A DNA stretch of 64,000 nt from SKZT01 sp964478625 (GTDB lineage: Bacteria > Desulfobacterota > Desulfobacteria > Desulfobacterales > SKZT01). Below are positions 18,205 to 25,834 of this stretch, in pieces. Each line of letters opens with the position of its first letter. Position 1 is the first letter of the stretch. The translations under genes and the position numbers were made by a program. The notes beneath the pieces are model-generated. The model searched no databases and was not told the origin of the DNA. It worked only from the letters and a program-made list of their open reading frames with translations. The DNA is taken from assembly GCA_964478625.1 (NCBI GenBank), contig CAYZJH010000002.1:104151-168150 (forward strand). The letters are read 5' to 3'.

Positions 18205-19425
18205 TTATACCAGTTCCGTGGATGCTTCTTTCATGAGTTGGCCTATGGCCAGATGTCTCGGACATATTTTTTCAGCTTTGGAGTAATCCATTATGAGAAT
18301 CCGTTGTCTGATCTCTGAAGGTATTTCATGGAAGAGGTTCACAGCTAGTTCTTTTTCGCCGTAATTGCGAGCATACATCAGATAGCGCATGACATCGCAA
18401 ACCGGAATAGATTGTGTTAAAGCGGATTCGCACAAGTGAGCACATCCCGCGCAATAATCCGATGCGGTTTCATGGTCTAGTTCCTTAAATAATCTGAAAT
18501 CCGATGTTGTCAGGCTTTCCCATTTCATGGCTGCGGCGGCGTTAGCAGTCAGAAGGTTCATGCTGGGCATTTGTGAGCAGATATTGGCAATGGCTGGGTT
18601 TTCCCAGACGGCCATCAGTTTTGCCTGTTCCGGAGTAAATCCCTTTCGCACAAAGCGTCCGGCAATTTTTAATTCCGTTTCAGAATCAGTTTTCACTGGG
18701 CCTCCTCCCTGGGTTTTCATTGCCGTCAAGCCGATCCCGGCATCATGGCAGGCAGCAACCGCTTTTTGCATGGCATCGGAGTGCATGATTCTGAAATTAT
18801 AGGTCATCATGATTCCATCGATCCAATCCAATTTCGATGCATCCATAAGGCAATTTTCCATATTGCTGTGAGTGCTGAATCCGAAAAACCGAATTTTTCC
18901 CTTTGATTTGGCATCTTCCGCCCAGGCACGTGTTTTATTATCGATTTCATCGATTCTTCGAATTCCATGAATGAAAAACAGATCTACATAGGAAGTGTTC
19001 ATCCGCTCAAGAGAAGTATCGAGCATATTGCTGAGTCCGGACGGATCTCTTTCCCCTGATTTGGTGACCAGAAAAATCTGACCTCGTGTATCGGGATTGC
19101 TTTGAAAAAACCTTCCGATGCCCCTTTCGCTTTGGCCGTAACCATATGAATTGGCCGTGTCCCAATGGGTTACTCCCAGTCTCACGGCCTGTTTTAATAT
19201 AATCTGGTTGGAAGGGATATCGAACATTCCTCCTAAACTTAAAATGGAAACATTCACTCCGGTTTTTCCAAACGGTCTGGTGGGGACTCTGGAGGCAGTA
19301 TTAGCATCTGAAGCTGACAAATTAGAGATACCGCCCACATAGGAAGCAAGAACGGATCCAATACCTGCGACACCAGCTGTTTTCAAAAAATCTCTGCGAG
19401 AAACGCCTTTATATGTATGTTTCAT
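18205..19425 (-). CDS. Tat-exported aldo/keto reductase with C-terminal iron-sulfur motif
   Basis: Protein of 406 residues. The N-terminus has a twin-arginine signal (SRRDFLK at 9-15 and a hydrophobic stretch to about 38), so it is folded with cofactor before export. The TIM-barrel catalytic tetrad of the aldo/keto reductase family is intact: Asp89, Tyr94, Lys122 and His153. Near the C-terminus Cys325, Cys328, Cys332 and Cys343 form a CxxCxxxC...C cluster seen in iron-sulfur aldo/keto reductases of anaerobes. It follows the polyferredoxin by 12 bp, and may receive electrons from it instead of NADPH; that is inference. Substrate unknown. Confidence 0.87.
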   Translation of the reverse strand: MKHTYKGVSRRDFLKTAGVAGIGSVLASYVGGISNLSASDANTASRVPTRPFGKTGVNVSILSLGGMFDIPSNQIILKQAVRLGVTHWDTANSYGYGQSERGIGRFFQSNPDTRGQIFLVTKSGERDPSGLSNMLDTSLERMNTSYVDLFFIHGIRRIDEIDNKTRAWAEDAKSKGKIRFFGFSTHSNMENCLMDASKLDWIDGIMMTYNFRIMHSDAMQKAVAACHDAGIGLTAMKTQGGGPVKTDSETELKIAGRFVRKGFTPEQAKLMAVWENPAIANICSQMPSMNLLTANAAAAMKWESLTTSDFRLFKELDHETASDYCAGCAHLCESALTQSIPVCDVMRYLMYARNYGEKELAVNLFHEIPSEIRQRILIMDYSKAEKICPRHLAIGQLMKEASTELV

Positions 19426-19437
19426 ATCAAGTTCTCC

Positions 19438-21225
19438 TTATCGTGAAAGTAAAAAAGAATGGTCACCGGTTCGGGATTCATTTTCAGCGGTAATCCTGAT
19501 GGCCCGTTTCCCTTTGACAGGACATTCGTGCTGACAAATCCCGCATCCGATGCATTTTTCAGGATCCACATAAGGCTGTTGAAGCAGGATCATTATATCT
19601 GCAAACCCATCAACATCCTGCTCCTTTTCCGGCATTTCAGAACCGATAAATTCGATTGAGATTTCTGAATTTCGCGTAACCGGTAACGGCCTTAATTCGG
19701 GAAAATCCGAAAATTTTAGAAAATAATCACCCGTGGCAAAACGATCCGGTTCAAGACGTTTGTTTGTGACCTCAACGATATTTTTTTCGAGGGATCTGAT
19801 TTTGATGTGATCATGATCCCGGACTGATTGAAAAACTTCTCGTGTAAAGATCGCTTTTGGACTTACAGGGCAGTTTTCCTGACATACGATACATGGTAAA
19901 TCCATGGACCAGGGGAGACATCGTCCATGATCCACAAATGCCATTCCGATACGAATAGGTCCCCGGCTTTCAAAAGGACCTGTTCCCATTCTTTCTTCAA
20001 GTGTTATGGGACGAATCGCCGCGGTGGGACATATGTTGCCGCAGGCAATACAGTTGTGTTGGCATCCGCTGGAACCAATCCTGAAATTGAGAGAAGGCGT
20101 CCAGAGGGCTTCAAAGCCAGATTCTAAACCCGCAGGATGAATGACATTGGTGGGACAAATACGCATGCATTGTCCGCACTTAATACACCGTTTCAAAAAT
20201 TCACGCTCGGTTATAGACCCCGGAGGTCTTACCAGATCGGCATTCCAGTTCAGAGCGGTTATCCCGCTCAAGTTGAGCATGGGCGGAATCAGGGCACCGG
20301 ATGCAAGTGACAGCACAATACCCCGGCGTGTCAGATCAGGTGATATGATTTCTCCGGCTTCCGAAGATAAGACCCGGTATGATATCGTATTATGACGGCA
20401 ATCTTTCAGGCAATTCATGCACAGGACACATTCATTGATACGAATCCGGTCAGTTGGTGAACAAGCGCCTTCACAGTTTTTTTCACAAATTTCACAGTTG
20501 GTGCACTCGGGTTTGTTTTTACCGATCCTGAAAATCGCATACCGGCTCAAAATGCCGAACAAAGCTCCAAGGGGGCAAATATAACGACAGTAAAATCTGG
20601 GTCTTAGAAAATTTAATCCCACTGCAGCCATAAAAATAGTACCGATTACCAAGGCTCCTTCATAAAAACGAACCGACGCGGAAAGATGAACTGCTGATCC
20701 ATCAAAAATTGGAATCAATGCCAGATTCACGGAACGGTACAGAAGGGGAATGGGGTCCAGAAGGCCGATTTGGAGAGTCCCTGCGATCAGGGGATGTCCC
20801 GGGGATAAAATACCTGAAAGATCCATGAATGCCGACACCAAGAAAAAGAACAAGAGCAAATATTTAAAAGATTGCCATGGACTGTATCGATTGATACCGA
20901 TTTTATGTTTCAGTGATCGGTTGTATTTTCCGCAGAATCCTATAAATTGATGGATGGCTCCGAAAGGACATACCCAACCGCAAAAAAAACGCCCCAAAAT
21001 TATCGTTAACAAAACCGTTGCCAGTCCCCATAAAAGACCGGCATATAAGGTTCCCGTTGCCAAGAGGGTCCCAAGGCCTACCAAGGGATCAAGCTGAATT
21101 ATCCAATTGACAGGCCATCCCCGGAGCTGCCACCATTTATCACCCAAAGTGGTTGTGACACAGAACCATAAAAAAAGAACTATAAAAAAAATTTGGCTTA
21201 TTTTCCGAGCTGTGGTGATTTTCAT
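19438..21225 (-). CDS. Membrane polyferredoxin, fused NapH-like and NapG/MauM-like protein
   Basis: Protein of 595 residues with about five to six membrane helices in the first 220 residues and cysteine motifs CGWVCPFGA (82-90) and CRYICPLGA (213-221) as in NapH/CcoG quinol-oxidising proteins. Ferredoxin clusters follow at 241-255, 266-276, 347-357, 388-399, 445-452 and 558-568, enough for about six 4Fe-4S centres. Between the two halves, residues 299-320 read TRRGIVLSLASGALIPP, which looks like a Tat signal left inside the protein, as if a NapG/MauM-type periplasmic ferredoxin had been fused behind a NapH-type membrane protein. Expected role: moving electrons between the quinone pool and periplasmic partners. 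Confidence 0.85.
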   Translation of the reverse strand: MKITTARKISQIFFIVLFLWFCVTTTLGDKWWQLRGWPVNWIIQLDPLVGLGTLLATGTLYAGLLWGLATVLLTIILGRFFCGWVCPFGAIHQFIGFCGKYNRSLKHKIGINRYSPWQSFKYLLLFFFLVSAFMDLSGILSPGHPLIAGTLQIGLLDPIPLLYRSVNLALIPIFDGSAVHLSASVRFYEGALVIGTIFMAAVGLNFLRPRFYCRYICPLGALFGILSRYAIFRIGKNKPECTNCEICEKNCEGACSPTDRIRINECVLCMNCLKDCRHNTISYRVLSSEAGEIISPDLTRRGIVLSLASGALIPPMLNLSGITALNWNADLVRPPGSITEREFLKRCIKCGQCMRICPTNVIHPAGLESGFEALWTPSLNFRIGSSGCQHNCIACGNICPTAAIRPITLEERMGTGPFESRGPIRIGMAFVDHGRCLPWSMDLPCIVCQENCPVSPKAIFTREVFQSVRDHDHIKIRSLEKNIVEVTNKRLEPDRFATGDYFLKFSDFPELRPLPVTRNSEISIEFIGSEMPEKEQDVDGFADIMILLQQPYVDPEKCIGCGICQHECPVKGKRAIRITAENESRTGDHSFLLSR

Positions 21226-21234
21226 GGATTAAAA

Positions 21235-22263
21235 TTATCCAGCATTGATTCGGATGGGATTAAGGGAGTTAAAATCGGCGGTGCCGACCCCCTGGGCCTC
21301 GGCTTTCAAGATATGGGGCAAATTTTCCGGTGATTTTCCCAATAGGGTTGCCCCGTATGCATCCGCTGCTACCTGATCGGTAGAAACGATCATGGTGTTG
21401 GTTTCTTTCAGATCCGACAGGGAACCTCCTGTGGGACCGTTTGTCATCATGGTCCAAGTGCCATCAAGAATCACAAGGGTAGGGGAGACCATCATGGAAA
21501 GCTCTTCAATTATCCCGTGAACATCCTGATGAAAAATATTTCTTCGCCCTCCAAGTAGTCCGTACCAATTTTTCATGGTCATTGAAGCCCCGCTGCGATG
21601 ATGATCCTTAATGGGAGCCATACCGATAAGTTTGGTGATGCCTTTGAACGGGGCATATAAAAGAGGCCAGTTTCGAATAAGTTTTGCGTCATGGACGGTG
21701 GTGGGTTGAAAGAGAGAATCACGAGGAATAATAACGCGAGCCCCCTGAGAGAGAGCCGCTTTTTCGATTCCGGAAAGGGAAAAGCATGTAACCGGATCAT
21801 TAATGGGATTGTCGGTAACTACGACTGACGATGCTCCAGCAGCATAGCACAGACGTGCTGTTTCAGAAACCAGATCCGGGTGGGTAGTAGCCGAAAGAGA
21901 TGGCGGCGATGCAAATGCCGCATTGACTTTTAAAAGAACATGATCTCCTGTTTTGATAAATGCTTCCATGCCTCCTAATGCATTAAGAGCCATGTTCAAG
22001 GATTTGTTTCGATCGCCGGTGCCATGCACCACGGCCATGACAGGGCTCTTATCCGGCAAAGAAAAATCAGGCAAAGAAACCAGGTTTTCCTGATTGGAAA
22101 ATGCTTGGGGACCTTCAGGATCATACAAATAATAGCTTACAAAAGAAGCTGCTGCCATGCACAAGCCGGCTTTGGAAGCTCGGATCAGAAACTCCCTTCG
22201 GTTGATCCCAGGCTCTTTTTCATTTTTTTCACCTACCGAGGTGCTTTTTTTCAAGTTCTTCAT
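21235..22263 (-). CDS. DUF362 domain protein with Tat signal
   Basis: Protein of 342 residues with a twin-arginine signal (NRREFLIRASKAG from 21, hydrophobic to about 46) and a DUF362 domain: MAVVHGTGDRNKSL, VLLKVNAA, VVVTDNPINDP, IGMAPIKDHH and the ILDGTWTM segment. DUF362 proteins bind a ligand of unknown identity and are often next to ferredoxins; no cysteine cluster is present in this one, so any redox centre is in its neighbours. The ATG at 22263 lies inside the end of the upstream gene (35-bp overlap). It is 9 bp from the polyferredoxin gene. Confidence 0.82.
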   Translation of the reverse strand: MKNLKKSTSVGEKNEKEPGINRREFLIRASKAGLCMAAASFVSYYLYDPEGPQAFSNQENLVSLPDFSLPDKSPVMAVVHGTGDRNKSLNMALNALGGMEAFIKTGDHVLLKVNAAFASPPSLSATTHPDLVSETARLCYAAGASSVVVTDNPINDPVTCFSLSGIEKAALSQGARVIIPRDSLFQPTTVHDAKLIRNWPLLYAPFKGITKLIGMAPIKDHHRSGASMTMKNWYGLLGGRRNIFHQDVHGIIEELSMMVSPTLVILDGTWTMMTNGPTGGSLSDLKETNTMIVSTDQVAADAYGATLLGKSPENLPHILKAEAQGVGTADFNSLNPIRINAG

Positions 22264-23275
22264 AAAGCAATTGAACCATTATTGTTGCGAGTTCCGGGTT
22301 GGAAGCCTCATGCACTCCGGCCAGATAGGGTCCGGCCGTAAAAACGGCATCAAATGTGCCAAAAAATTCAATGAGTTGTGCATTCATTTCCGTAAAATCA
22401 GAAGAGAGTTCCATACCTCCATAGGTCAATAAAAATTGAACAAACTCCTCTGCTTTGTCAGTTGCATCCTCATGGGAATTTCTCCGGGAGAGGAAAATCG
22501 TAATTTCTTCATTTTCCAGACGATATCTTGCTGCAAATACACGATCAAGGCCTTCAAATCCGAAAGCGTTTGCCGGGATGTATGTGATACTGTGCTCAAT
22601 CAGATTTTTTTCCGGAAAAAACCCTAATTCTTCTATGGGCTCGACAATGAGCGGATTTTGGCTGTTAAACGATTCGGCCAGAACGAGAAGATGCTCACGG
22701 GTATTTTCCGATACTTCAGAAGCAATAATTTCTACATAATAATATCCATGGACCCAAAACATGGCGTTTTCAGTGCTGTAGGCAAATTCGGAAACAGTTT
22801 CGGGCCGGGCATTTTCCCGCCTCTGGGAACTATAAACTGAAAAGGCGTTAAGCGCGTTTTCCATGTCATAAATAAAAACCTCATACCAAATTCCTGGTGT
22901 ATCATCATGATTTAATCTTTGGGCAAAAAGATTTCTGAATCCGGCCGGAAGGTACAATTCGGCTTTGCCATTGATTTTATCCGACAAAGTCATGGAGTCA
23001 AAGATTTCAGGAGAGGAAAATACGGAAAATTTCTCGGGCGGACTCAGTGGCAACTCGGTTTTTTGATCTTGCCCGAGAAAATCGATTGCCGGTGTTATTC
23101 GAATTTTTTCCAAAGATAATACAGCAGGATTAAATTTGAAATGGGATCGATATACTCCAAAAGCGATCAGGCACAGTAAGCCGATAATCAGATAACTCAA
23201 AACCGATTCCACAACCGAGATTGTCTTCAGGTGATCGGTATTTCCAGGTGCTGTTGGTTTATTTTTGGGAGTCAT
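22229..23275 (-). CDS. Membrane-anchored protein of unknown function (DUF6599-like)
   Basis: Protein of 348 residues with one N-terminal membrane helix (about 25-43) and a long periplasmic part. The segments 'DKINGKAELYLPAGFRNL', 'VFIYDMENALNAFSVYSSQ' and 'AMFWVHGYYYVEI' resemble DUF6599 proteins found in anaerobic bacteria beside DUF362 and polyferredoxin genes; I am moderately sure of the family. No cysteine motif or catalytic signature is visible. It is the first gene of the six-gene minus-strand operon and overlaps DUF362 by 35 bp. Function unknown; a structural or assembly role in the exported redox complex is plausible. Confidence 0.7.
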   Translation of the reverse strand: MTPKNKPTAPGNTDHLKTISVVESVLSYLIIGLLCLIAFGVYRSHFKFNPAVLSLEKIRITPAIDFLGQDQKTELPLSPPEKFSVFSSPEIFDSMTLSDKINGKAELYLPAGFRNLFAQRLNHDDTPGIWYEVFIYDMENALNAFSVYSSQRRENARPETVSEFAYSTENAMFWVHGYYYVEIIASEVSENTREHLLVLAESFNSQNPLIVEPIEELGFFPEKNLIEHSITYIPANAFGFEGLDRVFAARYRLENEEITIFLSRRNSHEDATDKAEEFVQFLLTYGGMELSSDFTEMNAQLIEFFGTFDAVFTAGPYLAGVHEASNPELATIMVQLLYEELEKKHLGR

Positions 23276-23358
23276 AAAAAATACCGGGCTATTGAATGTT
23301 GGTATCTCTTATACCATATTTTTCATCGTTCGTCATGACTTTTAAAAACACCTTGTCG

Positions 23359-23387
23359 TTGACACCGGAGGTGCTTTTTTATATAGC
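23359..23387 (+). promoter_or_regulatory. Candidate promoter for the 97-residue protein gene
   Basis: TTGACA at 23359-23364, a 17-nt spacer and TATAGC at 23382-23387. It would leave a leader of about 110 nt before 23502. The CACCT...AGGTG inverted repeat plus T-run at 23345-23380 overlaps it and may instead be a weak hairpin; the two readings cannot be separated by eye. Confidence 0.4.
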
Positions 23388-23501
23388 GTTAAAAAATGAG
23401 ACCAGTGATTCGGGCACTCAAAATCTCATTGAATCACAACTTATTTTGTTGCTTTTTATTAAAAACGGTTTTTCATAATATTTTCGGAAGGAGCTAATCA
23501 C

Positions 23502-23795
23502 ATGAGTCCTGAAATCAAAGAAGATCAATGGGTATGGGTAATCATTCAGGAACCTGAAAAAAATCCCCAGTATCTGGGCCAGCATCATGAAGAAAAAAAC
23601 ATTTCTTATATTCCGGTTTTCATGGAAAAAGATCATGCGCTGCAGTGCATGAATCTGCTGAAAAAAGATAAATCCCTCAAGTATGAAACCCAGGCTGTTT
23701 TTTATGGCGATTTGACCAAGGATGCAAAAGAAAATGAATTTCTGATCCTGATCCTTGACGGCGAGGGAAAAACAGTAGAATGGATTCAACCGTGA
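23502..23795 (+). CDS. Small hypothetical protein (97 aa)
   Basis: Acidic soluble protein of 97 residues with no signal peptide, membrane helix or recognised motif. The start is well supported: GGAAGGAG lies about 8 nt before the ATG at 23502. Composition is alternating strand and helix with many aromatic and charged residues ('DQWVWVIIQEPEKNPQYLG' at the start, 'EFLILILDGEGKTVEWIQ' at the end), which suggests a small alpha/beta fold. Its stop touches the end of convergent comF without a gap. I do not recognise the family. Confidence 0.75.
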   Translation: MSPEIKEDQWVWVIIQEPEKNPQYLGQHHEEKNISYIPVFMEKDHALQCMNLLKKDKSLKYETQAVFYGDLTKDAKENEFLILILDGEGKTVEWIQP

Positions 23796-24632
23796 TTACC
23801 AGAGGATGTGACTGTCCGTGTGAGCCAGTGTCAGCACATCCACATTTCCGGCACCATTTTTAATAAGGATTTTAGCACATTCATTTGCTGTGGCACCAGT
23901 GGTAAGAACGTCATCTATCAGAAGAATATTTTTGTTATCAATTTTTGAGCGGTTTCTCACTTCAAAGACCCCCCTGATATTGGCAACTCTCTCTTTTTTT
24001 CCCATTCCAACCTGTGCTTTGGTTTTCTTTTTTCTGAACAATACCTCCTGGTCAATTGCAATGGAAAGTCGGTCTAACCCTGATTTTTTAAACCATTCCG
24101 GCCATTTTTTAATCAGTTGAAATGTTTGGTTGAACCCCCGTTTCTTTAGCCTTCCCTTATGAAGCGGCGTTGGAATGATCATATGAATGGTTTCCGGATT
24201 CCAGTTCTTAATAAAGGTTGAAAACAACAACAAACTCAATGGCTCAGCAAGGTATGTTTTATGATGGTATTTGAGATGATGTATGGCTTTTCTCAAGGAA
24301 CGCTCATAAAGGCCGTAAGCTCTGGCTTTTTGAAATTTAAACGGGTTTTTGATGCATCTTCCGCAAACATGATCGCCTCCGACCCGACTTTTAAACATAA
24401 AACCGCATATGGAACATTTCGGCGATTCGACCTCGATAAAATCTTTCAGACAAAGCGGGCATAAATACCGATCCATAACCATCTGAAAAGATATTTTTCC
24501 CAGGCCTGCTTTTTCCAGAAGATCCAAATCTGAAAAATGAGGGCGATCATAAAATGACCTGCATATCATGCATCGGGGAGGAAAAACCGCGTCAAGGAAA
24601 ATTTTGAAGAGATGCCTAACCAATGGTCTCAT
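23796..24632 (-). CDS. comF: ComF family phosphoribosyltransferase-like protein
   Basis: Protein of 278 residues from the ATG at 24632; an in-frame start at 24755 would add 41 residues that look unrelated, so I prefer the shorter form though its ribosome binding site is weak. The N-terminus holds CxxC pairs at 21/24, 58/61, 73/76 and 90/93, forming the zinc-ribbon typical of ComF. The C-terminal part is a type I phosphoribosyltransferase domain with the PRPP loop ILLIDDVLTTGAT (236-248). In transformable bacteria ComF takes part in handling incoming single-stranded DNA; elsewhere its role is unclear. No other competence gene is in the window. Confidence 0.9.
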   Translation of the reverse strand: MRPLVRHLFKIFLDAVFPPRCMICRSFYDRPHFSDLDLLEKAGLGKISFQMVMDRYLCPLCLKDFIEVESPKCSICGFMFKSRVGGDHVCGRCIKNPFKFQKARAYGLYERSLRKAIHHLKYHHKTYLAEPLSLLLFSTFIKNWNPETIHMIIPTPLHKGRLKKRGFNQTFQLIKKWPEWFKKSGLDRLSIAIDQEVLFRKKKTKAQVGMGKKERVANIRGVFEVRNRSKIDNKNILLIDDVLTTGATANECAKILIKNGAGNVDVLTLAHTDSHILW

Positions 24633-24755
24633 AGTTCTTGTTTTTTTGAAATCTAATGAATTTTTTTCATTACCGTTTTTAATGATGCTGCATGATGCAA
24701 CGCAATAAAATAAACTCCTTCCAAGTTCGATATTTTCATCATCCCCATTTGACAT

Positions 24756-25112
24756 ATCCAGAATCTATATTTGAAAAATGCAAAGTCTACAATCATGTTT
24801 TTCTTTGCAAGGTCATGGCTATAATAACTATTATTTAGTAATTATGAAAAAATATTTTAATGTTATAAAAAGAAGCTGTAAGATATAATGCATTGCAATA
24901 AAAAACCTTTATATAATGCTTTGCACAGTAATAGGTCCTTTTACGGCTTTTTCTTTTTCGACTTAATAATGCTTGACGTTAAACATCAAATTTTGCATAA
25001 AGGACTAGATAATATTTAACATAAAAATTTTTTATGTTGAGAATATTTTTACGGCGGAATCACCATTAAAACCAATGGATGGATTACCTGAAAAATAAAT
25101 TGGGCGGAAAAA
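24756..25112. promoter_or_regulatory. AT-rich intergenic region with repeats and palindromes
   Basis: No gene is visible. It holds two near-identical direct repeats, ATATAATGCATTGCA (24883-24897) and ATATAATGCTTTGCA (24911-24925), a candidate promoter TTGACG (24973-24978), 17 nt, CATAAA (24996-25001), a 17-bp near-palindrome TTGACGTTAAACATCAA (24973-24989) over its -35 box, and a strong AT palindrome at 25011-25047. These look like a regulated promoter for the acetyltransferase at 25113. Confidence 0.45.
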
Positions 25113-25652
25113 ATGAACCCGTATGATTTTCCAAAAACTGTTTGTCTTAAAGATGGAACTCAGTTGGTCATCAGACCCTTGCGAAAAGAAGATGAAAAAG
25201 CCCTTTTTGATTATTTTTTAAGACTCCCGGCCAAAGAAGTGTCCCGTTTGAAAGATGATGTCACCGATCCTAAAGTTGTTGAAAGAATGATTTATGATCT
25301 GGATTACGATGTGGCTTTTCCGCTCATTGCTTTTGATGGGGATCGAATCGTAGGCAGTGCCACGATAAAATTTAATCCTATTGGGTGGAGAAGACACCAA
25401 GCGGAAATTCGCGGTACCGTAGATCCGGACTATCGCGAGAAGGGTCTTTCCACATGTATTATCGATATGATGATTAAAATATCCAAATCCATGGGTATAG
25501 ATCAACTTACGGCCGAAGTGTCCCCTGCTTTGGATGAAGCCTATTTTTTATGTGAAAAAGTGGGATTCAAGGAAGTTGCTGTTTTAAAAAATTTCATAAA
25601 AGATCAGGAAGGAAACTACGAAGACCTGGTGATCATGATCAAAGAATTATAA
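25113..25652 (+). CDS. GNAT family N-acetyltransferase
   Basis: Protein of 179 residues with a GNAT fold: an N-terminal VIRPLRKEDEKALFDYF helix, the beta-4 strand with 'AEIRGTVDPDYREKGLSTCI' holding an acetyl-CoA loop (a slightly divergent R/Q-x-x-G-x-G/S), and the C-terminal 'AYFLCEKVGFKEV' strand. The closest look is to the acetyltransferase domains that modify acetyl-CoA synthetase (Pat type), but no regulatory or ligase domain is attached. Target unknown. It stands alone between an AT-rich regulatory region and the end of ilvD. Confidence 0.83.
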   Translation: MNPYDFPKTVCLKDGTQLVIRPLRKEDEKALFDYFLRLPAKEVSRLKDDVTDPKVVERMIYDLDYDVAFPLIAFDGDRIVGSATIKFNPIGWRRHQAEIRGTVDPDYREKGLSTCIIDMMIKISKSMGIDQLTAEVSPALDEAYFLCEKVGFKEVAVLKNFIKDQEGNYEDLVIMIKEL

Positions 25653-25798
25653 TGTTCCTTCAACCATCCAACGGTTTTGCAAATACCAATATAAAGACTG
25701 CAAAAAAGAAATATCTGCACCCAGATATGATGCTCCGGGGATAAAAAGATAAAAGAAGGCCGTAGGACCCAAAATGGCAACTGGTGAAGATTATAATT

Positions 25799-25830
25799 CA
25801 ACAGTGCCGCTTGCAGCAGCGACACTGTTG
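25799..25830. terminator. Hairpin between convergent GNAT and ilvD genes
   Basis: CAACAGTG (25799-25806) pairs with CACTGTTG (25823-25830), extended inward by CGC/GCG after one mismatch, with an 8-nt loop. A T-run (TTTTTT) follows about 13 nt later on the plus strand, so it is not a textbook terminator, but the place, just outside ilvD and after the acetyltransferase, fits a two-way stop. Confidence 0.45.
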
Positions 25831-25834
25831 AGGT

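Noticed and set aside
23345..23380. Terminator-like hairpin CACCT...AGGTG with T-run
   Set aside because: No plus-strand gene lies upstream to terminate, the stem is short, and it overlaps a better promoter candidate.
25616..25825. 69-residue open frame on the minus strand between the GNAT and ilvD genes
   Set aside because: Overlaps the end of the GNAT gene and the hairpin region; no ribosome binding site or motif.
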